Positions 12,210 to 20,917 of a DNA stretch of 64,000 nt are shown here, one piece after another. Made by a program: the position numbers and the translations under genes. The DNA comes from Methylocystis sp. IM3 (GTDB lineage Bacteria > Pseudomonadota > Alphaproteobacteria > Rhizobiales > Beijerinckiaceae): positions 2,368,001 through 2,432,000 of the forward strand of contig NZ_JBBPBZ010000002.1 of the NCBI RefSeq assembly GCF_038070105.1, read 5' to 3'. Each line of letters begins with the position of its first letter. Position 1 is the stretch's first letter. The notes beneath the pieces were generated by a model. The model was not told where the DNA came from, searched no databases, and was given only the letters and a program-made list of their open reading frames with translations.

Positions 12210-13442
12210 ATGAGAACAGAGTCTTGCGCCGCGGCCTTCCGGCTGGCGGCGGCCGCCATTTTCTCCCTACACCTCTCCCCGGTCTTCGCGGAACGCGCCG
12301 AAGCGTCGCCCCCGGAGGCAAGAGAGACGGAAAAGCCGTCGCGGGCGCTCCCGAGCTATGGGCCCGAGACCGAGCGCGCGACGCTGGAGGCCGCGCGGCG
12401 CTACGCCGATATTGCGGCGTTGGGCGGCTGGCCGCATATCCGGCGGCCGCTCGGCCCCGACTCGCATGGCACGCCGGTCGCCGAGCTGCGCCGAAGGCTC
12501 GCGATCGAAGGCTATCTGCCGCAGGATCAGGCGCGTGATGAAGATCCGCGCTGGGACGATGATCTGACGGACGCCGTGCGACGCTTCCAGGCGCATGTCG
12601 GGCTCGAACAGACGGGCGAAGTCTCGCGCGAGACGTTACTCCAGTTGAATGTTTCGCCCGCTGCGCGCGCACGCGCCCTCGCGGCGACGGCCGGGCGTCT
12701 GTCCAGAATGCGGTTTCGCTTCCCCGAGCGCTATGTCGCCGTCAACCTCCCCGCCGCCGCCGTCGAGGCTGTCGAAGACGACGAGACGCAGGCCCGCTAC
12801 GACGCAATCGTCGGCGGCAAGCGCCATCCTTCTCCGCAGATCACGGCGCGGATCGACTCCGTCGATATCAATCCCACCTGGACCGTGCCAGCCTCGATCA
12901 TCCGAAAGGAGCTGGCGCCCAGGCTGAAACGCAATCCAAACTATCTTGCGCACGAGCACATCAGAATATTCGATGGGCGCGGGCACGCGGTCGACCCGAG
13001 GCGATTACGGCGCCTGTCCGCGGCGCGCGCGGCGCATTTCACTTTCCGGCAGGACCCCGGCCCGAACAATGCTTTGGGCTCGCTTCGTCTGTCCATGCCG
13101 AACAAGGACGCCGTTTACATGCACGACACGCCGAGGAAAGACCTTTTCGACAGAGACTATCGATTCCTTTCCCATGGCTGCGTGCGCGTCGAGGGCGTTT
13201 ACGACCTCGCCGCCTGGCTCCTGAATGATGGCGCCCACAAATGGGACGAGGCGGGGCTACGGGACGAAGTCGAAGAGGGCCGCACGGAAAAGATCAGGCT
13301 CGATCATCCGACGACAGTGGCCTGGGTTTACATGACCGGCTGGGCCACGGACGACGGACCCGCGCAGTTTCGCCGGGACATCTACAGCCTCGACAAAGGC
13401 GCGAAGCCACCGCCGCACGGGCGCGCCGTTGCGCTGCGGTGA
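12210..13442 (+). CDS. L,D-transpeptidase (YcbB-like), with peptidoglycan-binding domain
   Basis: The 410-residue exported enzyme probably makes 3-3 cross-links in peptidoglycan. A signal peptide covers roughly residues 1-28. A peptidoglycan-binding domain (TDAVRRFQAHVGLEQTGEVS) is near residue 120. A YcbB-type scaffold and the YkuD catalytic domain follow, with the nucleophile in SHGCVRVEGVYDLAAWLL. The tail after residue about 370 is short and polar. It may belong to the gyrB-HEAT-ferredoxin run, being 40 nt after the last gene. A palindromic repeat array begins directly downstream. Confidence 0.9.
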   Translation: MRTESCAAAFRLAAAAIFSLHLSPVFAERAEASPPEARETEKPSRALPSYGPETERATLEAARRYADIAALGGWPHIRRPLGPDSHGTPVAELRRRLAIEGYLPQDQARDEDPRWDDDLTDAVRRFQAHVGLEQTGEVSRETLLQLNVSPAARARALAATAGRLSRMRFRFPERYVAVNLPAAAVEAVEDDETQARYDAIVGGKRHPSPQITARIDSVDINPTWTVPASIIRKELAPRLKRNPNYLAHEHIRIFDGRGHAVDPRRLRRLSAARAAHFTFRQDPGPNNALGSLRLSMPNKDAVYMHDTPRKDLFDRDYRFLSHGCVRVEGVYDLAAWLLNDGAHKWDEAGLRDEVEEGRTEKIRLDHPTTVAWVYMTGWATDDGPAQFRRDIYSLDKGAKPPPHGRAVALR

Positions 13443-13470
13443 GACTCTGCATCATGGCGGAGCTGGTTCC

Positions 13471-14055
13471 GTGGATGCCCGCGACAAGCGCGGGCACGAC
13501 GCGGAGAGAGCCGCCCTTCCCTCCCGTCATGGCCGGGCTCGTCCCGGCCACCCACGCCGGAGGGCGCCCTCACACGGCCCGTGGATGTCCGCGACAAGCG
13601 CGGGCATGACGCGGAGAGAACCGCCCTCCTTTCCCGTCATGGCCGGGCTCGTCCCGGCCACCCACGCCGAAGGGCGCCCTCACGCGGCCCGTGGATGCCC
13701 GCGACAAGCGTGGGCATGACGCGGAGAGAGCCGCCCTCCCTCCCGTCATGGCCGGGCTCGTCCCGGCCACCCACGCCGGACGGCGCCCTCACGCGGCCCG
13801 TGGATGCCCGCGACAAGCGCGGGCACGACGCGGAGAGAGCCGCCCTCCCTCCCGTCATGGCCGGGCTGGTCCCGGCCACCCACGCCGGACGGCGCCCTCA
13901 CGCGGCCCGTGGATGCCCGGGACAAGCGCGGGCATGACGCGGAGAGAACCGCCCTCCCCTCCCGTCATGGCCGGGCTCGTCCCGGCCACCCACGCCGGAG
14001 GGCTCACTCACGCGGCCCGTGGATACCCGCGACAAGCGCGGGCATGACGCGGAGA
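13471..14055. repeat. BIME-like array of alternating palindromic repeats
   Basis: Two related palindromes alternate with a period of 109-110 bp. Type A (TGCCCGCG, 5-nt loop, CGCGGGCA) begins at 13471, 13581, 13691, 13800, 13909 and 14019. Type B (TGGCCGGG, 5-nt loop, CCCGGCCA) begins near 13525, 13635, 13744, 13853 and 13963. The reverse complement of B matches A apart from the stem, so A and B are one element in opposite orientations, as in REP/BIME arrays. Spacers are also repeated, so this is not a CRISPR. A sixth B copy lies at 14413, beyond the GIY-YIG gene. Confidence 0.9.
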
Positions 14056-14065
14056 GAACCGCCCT

Positions 14066-14356
14066 CTAATTCGCGAGATCTTGGTACAGGTCGCGCCACG
14101 ATGGGTTCATGTCCAAGATGAGCCGCACCTTCCACGCGCGAGGCCAGTGCTTCATTGTCTTCTCGCGTTGGATGGCGATGCGAATGTCGTCATGGGGTTC
14201 GTACCAAGCGAGTCGTTTCAGGCCATAGCGCTTCGTAAACCCTTCGATGACGCCCTCGCGGTGCTCCCAGGCGCGTCGCGCGAGGTTGCTCGTGACGCCG
14301 AGATAAAGCGTCCCGTTCGAGCGATTGGTCATAATGTAAACCCAGCTCCCGCGCAT
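14066..14356 (-). CDS. GIY-YIG nuclease family protein, inside the palindrome array
   Basis: A 96-residue single-domain GIY-YIG protein. The first motif is VYIMTNRSNGTLYLGVT (the GIY-YIG strands). The catalytic Arg lies in RRAWEHREGVIEGFTKRYG, and the conserved Glu is near AIQREKTMKHWPRAWK. Small proteins of this family are frequent and often multicopy in Hyphomicrobiales. The function is unknown but a Mg-dependent nuclease is expected. The stop codon TAG is formed at the junction with the palindrome array. GCCCTC flanks the gene segment at 14061-14066 and 14401-14406, suggesting that it inserted into the array. Confidence 0.85.
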   Translation of the reverse strand: MRGSWVYIMTNRSNGTLYLGVTSNLARRAWEHREGVIEGFTKRYGLKRLAWYEPHDDIRIAIQREKTMKHWPRAWKVRLILDMNPSWRDLYQDLAN

Positions 14357-14412
14357 TCTCGAATTGTATAGCTAAAGTCTGTTGTGGCAAGCAGTGGTGC
14401 GCCCTCCCCTCC

Positions 14413-14446
14413 CGTCATGGCCGGGCTCGTCCCGGCCACCCACGCA
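14413..14446. repeat. Isolated palindromic repeat (type B) after the GIY-YIG gene
   Basis: It carries the same palindrome as the type B units of the array at 13471-14055, with TGGCCGGG and CCCGGCCA stems around CTCGT. It is preceded by GCCCTCCCCT, the normal spacer sequence of the array, so it appears to be the right-hand continuation of the array after insertion of the GIY-YIG segment. Confidence 0.85.
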
Positions 14447-14454
14447 ATTCGCCG

Positions 14455-14922
14455 TCAGAACTGCGGTTTCGCCACCATCAGCCAGAAAATGAACAACATC
14501 GCGATGAAGGCCGGCCACCCCAGGGCGAACCACCACCAAAAGTAGCGACTGTATTGCGCGGGCAGTTCCGCGCCGGTTTCGAGGCAGGCCTCGGCGATCT
14601 TGGCCATGCGCATTTGCAGCCACACCACCGGCAGCCAGCAGGCGCCGACGAAAATATAGAGCGCGACCGAGGCCAGGATCCAATGGCTGTCGAGCGGCCA
14701 GCCCTCTTCGAGCGCGAGCGCCACGCCTGTCGCCGGCTGGATGATGACCGCGGGGGTCGTGAAGAGCCAGTCGGCGAGCACGACATTCTTGTCGCCTGCG
14801 ACGATGGCGCGGAGATCGCCGCGAAGATTGGTGGCGAGCCCGTGGAAGGCCGTCCCCAGTCCGGTGCCGAACAGCACCGTGGAGCTGATGATGTGAATCC
14901 ACTTGAGAAGCGTGACGTCCAT
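14455..14922 (-). CDS. DUF2269 family integral membrane protein
   Basis: A 155-residue protein with about four transmembrane segments (LLKWIHIISSTVLFGTGLG at the start, IIQPATGVALAL, VALYIFVGACWLPVVWL, and FALGWPAFIAMLFIFWLMVA at the end). It matches the DUF2269 family (predicted inner-membrane proteins) in length and in its KWIHIISS opening. Function unknown. Its ATG immediately follows the stop of the SDR/DoxX-like gene upstream, so the two are translated from one message and may act together in the membrane. Confidence 0.85.
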   Translation of the reverse strand: MDVTLLKWIHIISSTVLFGTGLGTAFHGLATNLRGDLRAIVAGDKNVVLADWLFTTPAVIIQPATGVALALEEGWPLDSHWILASVALYIFVGACWLPVVWLQMRMAKIAEACLETGAELPAQYSRYFWWWFALGWPAFIAMLFIFWLMVAKPQF

Positions 14923-16212
14923 TCAGTCGGCCTCCATTGCGATCATCACCAGGATCGCCGCCGCGATGGGCAGGTTTTTCAAAATCGGCGCGAAGGGATG
15001 CAGCCAGTATTCGCCGGGAAGGCCCATCGCCAGCAGGGTGAAGGCCGCCATGCTCGCCAGTTGGATCCAGCCGATCAGCGCCGGGCGCCAGCCGCGCAGC
15101 AGGATGAGGCCGAGAATGAAATCGAGCGCCGCGCCGCCATAGAGCGCCAGCGAGGCGACCGGCCCCGTGAGTCCGATGGCGGCGAGCAAGTCGTAGCTCT
15201 TGTCGACCGAATAGAGACCGAAGGACAGGAGTCCGGTCACGATCCACAGGATCGCCAGGCTCCAGCGCAGCACGGGCTTCAGGAAGAAGAGCCGCGCCGA
15301 CAGGCGGTCGGCGTCGGAGGCCGGCTCCTCGGCGAGCGCGGTCCGGATGCTTTTCGGCGGACGCCCCAGCGCCGCCGTCAGCGCGGCCGGATCGGAGACA
15401 TTGCCGCCGGCCAGCATCTTCATGACGTCGGGATTGAGCGGCCCGCTGGTGAAGCGCCCGCCGATCTCGGTCGCGATCTCGAACAGACGGTCCGGGATGC
15501 GCACAGAACCCGTCGGGCGCAGGCGCAGCCAGTTGCGCAGGATGCGCTCCAGCTCATAGGCCGTCATCGGCTCCGGTCCCACCACGTCGATCATGCGCGC
15601 GGACTCGGCGCCTTCGGCGAGCCGCGTCACCAACTCGGCGAGGTCATCCACATGAACCGGCTGGAACTTCCAGTCGTCGCGTCCGATGCGCGGCAAGACG
15701 GGAAGGGCCGCGGCGGCCAGGAGCCAGCGCGTGCTCGCCCCACCCCGCCCCACGACGACAGACGGCCGCAGCACGCGCCAGTCGATGCGCTCGCCATGCG
15801 GGTCGGCGTCCAGAAAAAACGCCTCCGCCGTGCCCTTGCTGCGCTGGTAATCCGTCTCGCCCTGCGCCGTCGCGCCCAGCGCCGAGATATGGATGAAGCG
15901 CGCCAAACCCGCGCCGATGCAGGCCGAAAACAGCCGCATGGCGCCTTCCGCATGCACCGCGTCCATGGTATTCGCGCCCTCGTCGCGCACGAGGCCGGCG
16001 CAATTGACGACGACGTCGAAGCCCGCGACCTTCGCCCGGAGGCGAGCGGGAAAGTCGCGGGCGATGTCAATGTCCCCGCGCCCCGCCGCCATCACCGAAT
16101 GACTTGCCGCCGCAAGCCGGCCGGCGATATGGCGCCCGATGAAGCCGGTTCCGCCGACGATGAGACACCGGGCCAAGGCTGCGCCTCCCGCAAAAGCGTC
16201 CTCGGCGGACAT
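14923..16212 (-). CDS. SDR/NAD-dependent epimerase fused to a DoxX-like membrane domain
   Basis: The 429-residue protein has two parts. The first 300 residues are an atypical short-chain dehydrogenase (Rossmann motif VGGTGFIGRHIAGRLAAA, HISALGA, and a shortened active-site segment around DYQRSKG). The last 130 residues contain four hydrophobic helices (LRWSLAILWIVTGLLSFGLY onward) like DoxX/DUF4166-type membrane tails. Substrate unknown; quinone- or lipid-related chemistry is plausible. I started at the ATG at 16212 (MSAEDAFAGG) because longer upstream frames run into hemW. The 61-nt gap to hemW holds divergent promoters. Confidence 0.8.
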   Translation of the reverse strand: MSAEDAFAGGAALARCLIVGGTGFIGRHIAGRLAAASHSVMAAGRGDIDIARDFPARLRAKVAGFDVVVNCAGLVRDEGANTMDAVHAEGAMRLFSACIGAGLARFIHISALGATAQGETDYQRSKGTAEAFFLDADPHGERIDWRVLRPSVVVGRGGASTRWLLAAAALPVLPRIGRDDWKFQPVHVDDLAELVTRLAEGAESARMIDVVGPEPMTAYELERILRNWLRLRPTGSVRIPDRLFEIATEIGGRFTSGPLNPDVMKMLAGGNVSDPAALTAALGRPPKSIRTALAEEPASDADRLSARLFFLKPVLRWSLAILWIVTGLLSFGLYSVDKSYDLLAAIGLTGPVASLALYGGAALDFILGLILLRGWRPALIGWIQLASMAAFTLLAMGLPGEYWLHPFAPILKNLPIAAAILVMIAMEAD

Positions 16213-16273
16213 ATAGGGGTCGCCCCCGCTTCGCCCTGCGATTTTTCCGCGATTTCGTGCGATATAGGAGACC

Positions 16274-17440
16274 ATGGCGACGATTCGGAATGCTTTCGAC
16301 CCCGGCTTTGGCGTGTATGTGCACTGGCCGTTCTGTCTGTCGAAATGCCCATATTGCGACTTCAACAGCCACGTCCGCCGCGGCGACGTGGACGAGGATC
16401 GCTTTGTCGAGGCTTTCGCGGTGGAGCTGGCGCATCGGGCGAGCCTCGCGCCGGGGCGGGAGGTGCGCTCGATCTTCTTCGGCGGCGGCACGCCGTCGCT
16501 GATGTCGCCCTCGACGGTCGAAGCGATTCTGGCGCAGATCGCCAGCCACTGGACCCTCGCCAGGGATGTCGAGATTACGCTGGAGGCCAATCCGACGAGC
16601 GTCGAGGCGTCCCGCTTCAAGGGCTTCAAGGCGGCGGGGATCAACCGCGTCTCGCTCGGCCTTCAGGCCCTGAACGACATCGACCTCAAGGGGCTCGGGC
16701 GGCAGCATTCGGTCGCCGAGGCGCTGATGGCGGTCGACATCGCCAATTCGGTCTTCGACCGCACCTCCTTCGATCTGATCTACGGCCGGTCTGGCCAGAC
16801 GCCGGCGGCGTGGCGCAAGGAGCTCGATCTCGCGCTCGCCCGCGCGCCCGAGCATGTCTCGCTCTACCAGCTCACGATCGAGCCGGACACCATGTTCGAG
16901 CGCATGGTCAACACCGGCAAGATGACGATCCCCGACGCCGAAACCCAGCGCGCCTTGTGGGACGTGACGCAGGAGATCACCGCGCGCCACGGCCTGCCCG
17001 CCTATGAGGTGTCGAACCACGCGCGCCCCGGCGCGGAATGCCGGCACAATCTCGTTTACTGGCGCTATGGCGAATATGCCGGCGTCGGGCCCGGCGCGCA
17101 TGGCCGCATCGTGACCTCGCGCGGGCGCCGCGCCATGGCCTGCGAGCGTCATCCGGAAATGTGGCTCACCTGCGTGGAGACCGAAGGCCACGGCCTCGTC
17201 GAGGACGAATTGCTCAACGCCGAGCAGGAAGGCGACGAGTTCCTGCTGATGGGCCTGCGCCTGCGCGAGGGGATCGACCCGCAGCGTTATTTCCTGCTCA
17301 CCGGCAAGAAACTCTCCCAGTCGCGCATCAGCGAACTCGTGGGCGACGGCCTCGTGGAGCTGACCCGCGAGAACCGGCTGCGGGTGAGTTCCGAAGGCTT
17401 CCCTGTTCTCGACGCCGTGGTGGCCGATTTGGCGGCCTGA
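16274..17440 (+). CDS. hemW: Radical SAM heme chaperone HemW
   Basis: A 388-residue radical SAM protein related to oxygen-independent coproporphyrinogen III oxidase. The CxxxCxxC cluster motif is in CLSKCPYCDF near residue 21. FFGGGTPSLM and the C-terminal HemW_C region (EEFLLMGLRLREGI-like, near residue 320) are present. HemW binds heme and inserts it into respiratory enzymes; it lacks the extra N-terminal Cys pattern of true HemN. It is divergent from the SDR gene and convergent with ligD. Confidence 0.93.
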   Translation: MATIRNAFDPGFGVYVHWPFCLSKCPYCDFNSHVRRGDVDEDRFVEAFAVELAHRASLAPGREVRSIFFGGGTPSLMSPSTVEAILAQIASHWTLARDVEITLEANPTSVEASRFKGFKAAGINRVSLGLQALNDIDLKGLGRQHSVAEALMAVDIANSVFDRTSFDLIYGRSGQTPAAWRKELDLALARAPEHVSLYQLTIEPDTMFERMVNTGKMTIPDAETQRALWDVTQEITARHGLPAYEVSNHARPGAECRHNLVYWRYGEYAGVGPGAHGRIVTSRGRRAMACERHPEMWLTCVETEGHGLVEDELLNAEQEGDEFLLMGLRLREGIDPQRYFLLTGKKLSQSRISELVGDGLVELTRENRLRVSSEGFPVLDAVVADLAA

Positions 17441-17446
17441 CCGCGG

Positions 17447-19903
17447 TCAGGCCATCCTGTCCCGCATGAAGGCCAGCGCGCCGGCGGGGATCGTCTGGCG
17501 GGTTTTGAAAAAGCCCCGCCACGAGTCTTTCACGGCGAGGGCGCTGCGGATGTCGAAGGCGCTCGCGCTGTCGACCGACTCCAGCGCCTCCCATGACAAT
17601 GGCGTCGCCACAGTGGCACCCCGCCTCGCCCTGAGCGACCAGGGCAGGATCGCCGTCGCCGTTTTCTTGTTGCGCAGCCAGTCGATGAAAATGCGCCCCT
17701 CGCGGCGCCGCTTGCTCATATTGGCCACGAAGCGTTTCGGCTCCTGCCGCGCCAGCCCGCGCGCGAAGCCGGCGGCGAAGACTTCCGTTTCGGCATAAGC
17801 GAGCGAGCCGTCGAGCGGCAAAACGATATGCACGCCCTTGCCGCCAGTGACGAGCGGCCAGCTTTCGAGGCCGATCTCCGCGAGATAATCGCGAATGTCC
17901 GCGGCCGCCTTTCGCACCTCGCGGAAGGGCAGCTCCTCGTCGGGATCGAGGTCGAAGACCATTCTGTCGGGCCGGTCGAGATCGCGCGCCAGCGACATCC
18001 AGCCATGGATTTCGATGGCCCCGAACTGCGCCGCCGTGTGCAGGCCGAGCGCGCCGTCGAGCGCGATGTAGGGCTCGCCGCCCTCGTCCTCGACCTTCAG
18101 AATTCCTTTGCTCATGCCCTTGAGCGGGTGGCGCTGGAAGAACAGCTCGCCAATGTTATCGGGCGCGCGCAGCAGGCTGATCGGCCGGTCGGCCAGATGT
18201 GGCGCCATGCGCGGCGCCACGGCGTCGTAATAGGCGGCGATTTCGCCCTTTGTAATATTGTCGTCGGGATAGACGACGCGGCTGGCGTGAGTGATGCGCG
18301 CAAGCTTCGGCGCCTCGGCGGAGGCCGCCGTCTTCGCCTTCACGTCCTCGCGCACGCCGAGAAATCGCGCCTGCCGCATCTGACCGTCCATGGTCCAGCC
18401 CCCGAAACGCACTTCCGCCGGAAAGGGCGCCTGGATGAAGACGACGCCCTTTGGAATGAGCTCGGAGGCCGCGACCGCATAAGGCGGCCGGCTCCCCGCG
18501 CGCTTCGCCAGCAAGGGCTCCAGGGCGCTCCGCGTCTGCGCGCCATAGCCCGTGCCGATGCGGCCGACATAGCGCAACCCTTCCGGCGTTTCCTTGGCGG
18601 CGACGAGCGAGGCGAAGCTTTCACCCTTCTCAGACAGCCGATAGCCAATGATGACCACATCCTCGCGAAAATCGCCCTTGATCTTCAGCCAGTCGGCGAA
18701 GCGCCCGCTGCGATAGGGCGCGGCGGCGCGCTTGGCGATGATCCCTTCCGCGCCCGCCTGCGTCGCCTGCCGGAAGACGGCGGCGCCGTCACCCTCGATG
18801 TAATCGCCGTAACGGATGGCGCCCGAGGCGCCCGAGAGCAGCTTTTTCAGGAGCGCCTTGCGCTCGCGCAACGGTTTGCTTCGCAAATTCTTCTCGTCGA
18901 GCGCGAGCAGATCGAAGGCGACGAACTCCACCCGCTCGGCGCGGCCTGCCTCCAGCGCCGAGACCAGCATGGCGAAATCGGAAAGCCCCTTCTCGTCGAA
19001 GACGACCGCCTCGCCATCGAGAAGCGCGTTGCGGCAGGGAAGCGCGAAGGCGGCGCGGGCGAGGCCCGGAAAGCGGTTCGTCCAGTCGAGCCCCGAGCGC
19101 GTATAGACGACCGCGCCATCCGCGCCCGTCGCCAGTTCGAGGCGATAGCCGTCGTATTTGAGTTCGAAAATCCAGTTGGCCCCCACGGGCGGCGTCTCCG
19201 CCGTCTCGCAGAGCTGCGGGAGGACGAATTTCGGCGTCGGCGCGCTGGCGATGGGCGTCTCGGACCAATAGGCGGCCCTGGCGCGGGCGGCCGGCGTCTT
19301 GCGACGCTTCGCCCTGGCGCCGCGTTCGATTTCCTCGCGGGTGCGCCCGGTGGCGACGCTCGTCGTATAGTGCTCGACGAGATTTTCCTCGGGCTCGGCC
19401 CATTCGTCGCGCTCCTTGATCAGGAGCCAGTTCTCGTGCCCGTCGCTGGGCTTCATGCGCACGAGCACATAGCCGCCGCGCATTCTCTCGCCATCTGCGC
19501 GAAACTTGATCTCGCCCCTCTCCAGCGCTGCGAGCGGGTCGCCGTTCATGGGCGCATAGGTCGCATCCTCCCACAGCATCACCGTGCCGCCGCCATATTC
19601 GCCCTTGGGGATCAGGCCCTCGAAATCTCCGTAATCGAGCGGATGGTCCTCAGTGCGGACGGCGAGCCGCCTGTCGGCCGGATTGGTGGAAGGGCCGCGC
19701 GTCACGGCCCAGCTCTTCAATACGCCGTCCATCTCGAGGCGCAGATCGAAATGCTCGCGCCGCGCGAAATGGCGTTGCACGACGAGGCGCGGAGCCTGCC
19801 CTTGCGAGACGCCGCCCTGCGGCTCGGGCGTCACGGCGAAATTGCGCTTGGCGCGATAGGCGGCGAGCGCGCCGTCGTCCGTCTGCCGCCCGCGCGCCGG
19901 CAT
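17447..19903 (-). CDS. ligD: Multifunctional DNA ligase D (NHEJ)
   Basis: The 818-residue protein combines three activities of bacterial nonhomologous end joining. The N-terminal 3'-phosphoesterase spans about residues 25-150 (VVQRHFARREHFDLRLEMDG). The ATP-dependent ligase follows, with nucleotidyl Lys in ELKYDGYRLEL near residue 250. The C-terminal primase-like polymerase domain, about residues 530-800, has DLDPDEELPF. The PE-Lig-Pol order is that seen in Pseudomonas and many rhizobia. The ku gene is 3 nt upstream on the same strand, making a two-gene repair operon. Confidence 0.96.
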   Translation of the reverse strand: MPARGRQTDDGALAAYRAKRNFAVTPEPQGGVSQGQAPRLVVQRHFARREHFDLRLEMDGVLKSWAVTRGPSTNPADRRLAVRTEDHPLDYGDFEGLIPKGEYGGGTVMLWEDATYAPMNGDPLAALERGEIKFRADGERMRGGYVLVRMKPSDGHENWLLIKERDEWAEPEENLVEHYTTSVATGRTREEIERGARAKRRKTPAARARAAYWSETPIASAPTPKFVLPQLCETAETPPVGANWIFELKYDGYRLELATGADGAVVYTRSGLDWTNRFPGLARAAFALPCRNALLDGEAVVFDEKGLSDFAMLVSALEAGRAERVEFVAFDLLALDEKNLRSKPLRERKALLKKLLSGASGAIRYGDYIEGDGAAVFRQATQAGAEGIIAKRAAAPYRSGRFADWLKIKGDFREDVVIIGYRLSEKGESFASLVAAKETPEGLRYVGRIGTGYGAQTRSALEPLLAKRAGSRPPYAVAASELIPKGVVFIQAPFPAEVRFGGWTMDGQMRQARFLGVREDVKAKTAASAEAPKLARITHASRVVYPDDNITKGEIAAYYDAVAPRMAPHLADRPISLLRAPDNIGELFFQRHPLKGMSKGILKVEDEGGEPYIALDGALGLHTAAQFGAIEIHGWMSLARDLDRPDRMVFDLDPDEELPFREVRKAAADIRDYLAEIGLESWPLVTGGKGVHIVLPLDGSLAYAETEVFAAGFARGLARQEPKRFVANMSKRRREGRIFIDWLRNKKTATAILPWSLRARRGATVATPLSWEALESVDSASAFDIRSALAVKDSWRGFFKTRQTIPAGALAFMRDRMA

Positions 19904-19906
19904 GCA

Positions 19907-20836
19907 TCAGGCTCGCCGCCGCGCGGGCGCTTTGGCCGATTTCGCGGGCTTCGTCGTTTTCGGCGTCGCCGCGGTCTCTTTAGCCGGCGGCTTCCCCTTC
20001 TTCGGCGGTTCGGGCGGGGCCTCGCCGCCGCCGCTCGCGGCCACGGAGCGTTTCAGCGCCTCCATGAAGTCGAGCACCTTGGCGCCGGGCTCGACCTGCT
20101 CCTCGACCGGCACGGTCTCCCCGCGGCCGAGCTTCGCCTTCACGAGATCGCGCAGCGCCTCGGCGTAATGATTGCGGAATTTGGCGGCGTCGAAGGGCTC
20201 GCTGCGCCGCTCGATCAAATCCTCCGCCATCTGCACCATGTCCTCGCGCGGCTTCTCCCGGCCGATGTTCGAGAAAATGTCGTCGGCGTCCTTGAGTTCG
20301 CTCTCGTAGCGCAGCGTATCGAGTGCGAGCCCCTGCCCCTCGCCGGTTGGATACAGCGCGACGAGATGCTCGCGGCCCCTCAGGGTGAGCTGTCCGATGC
20401 CGACCTTGTGCTTCGCCCACAGCGCATCGCGCAGCACGCGATAGCCTTCCTCCGCGACTTCGCCGTCCGGCAACACGTAATAGGGGCGATTGTAATAGAC
20501 GGGCTCGATCTCGTCGGCGTCGACGAATTGCGACAGCTCGATCGTGTGGCGGGAGGAGAGCTTCAGCGAGTCGAGCTCCTCATCCTCCATGAAGACGTAA
20601 TTGCCGGGCTCGACCTCGTAGCCGAGCACGATGTCCTCCTTCTTCACCTCGCCCTTGCCGGGCGCGATCTTGAGGTAGCGGATGCGCTGTTTGGAGTTGC
20701 GGTCCAGCTGATGGAAGCGGATTTCGGACTCGGCCTTTTCCGCCGCGACCAGACGCACGGGGATGGAGACGAGGGCCAGACGCAAATGGCCCTTCCAGAA
20801 GGTGCGCGCCGACTCGGCCATAACTCGCTCCTGCAC
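19907..20836 (-). CDS. ku: DNA end-binding protein Ku
   Basis: A 309-residue homodimeric ring protein that threads onto double-strand ends and recruits LigD. The core (about residues 5-250) opens with RTFWKGHLRLALVSIPVRL and contains GYEVEPGNYVFMEDEELDSL. The last 40 residues are Lys/Pro/Ala-rich, a DNA-binding tail typical of rhizobial Ku. It sits directly before ligD (3-nt gap), so the two form an operon starting near 20836. No partner gene for other NHEJ factors is visible. Confidence 0.96.
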   Translation of the reverse strand: MQERVMAESARTFWKGHLRLALVSIPVRLVAAEKAESEIRFHQLDRNSKQRIRYLKIAPGKGEVKKEDIVLGYEVEPGNYVFMEDEELDSLKLSSRHTIELSQFVDADEIEPVYYNRPYYVLPDGEVAEEGYRVLRDALWAKHKVGIGQLTLRGREHLVALYPTGEGQGLALDTLRYESELKDADDIFSNIGREKPREDMVQMAEDLIERRSEPFDAAKFRNHYAEALRDLVKAKLGRGETVPVEEQVEPGAKVLDFMEALKRSVAASGGGEAPPEPPKKGKPPAKETAATPKTTKPAKSAKAPARRRA

Positions 20837-20917
20837 GCGCTGCTCGGGATCGTCCTTACATAAGGCGACGGCAGGAAGGGCGCAGTCCCCTGTGCAAAAA
20901 ACGCCAGAACGGCGGGC

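Noticed and set aside
13471..14055. CRISPR array
   Set aside because: The units are palindromes of alternating orientation, spacers are the same in all copies, and no cas genes are near.
14554..17007. A rightward frame of about 800 codons across the DUF2269, SDR and hemW genes
   Set aside because: It overlaps three recognised genes and shows the repetitive composition of an antisense frame.
17828..20863. A rightward open frame of about 1,000 codons over ligD and ku
   Set aside because: It is the antisense shadow of two well-supported leftward genes in very GC-rich DNA, and has His/Arg/Leu-rich composition with no domain.
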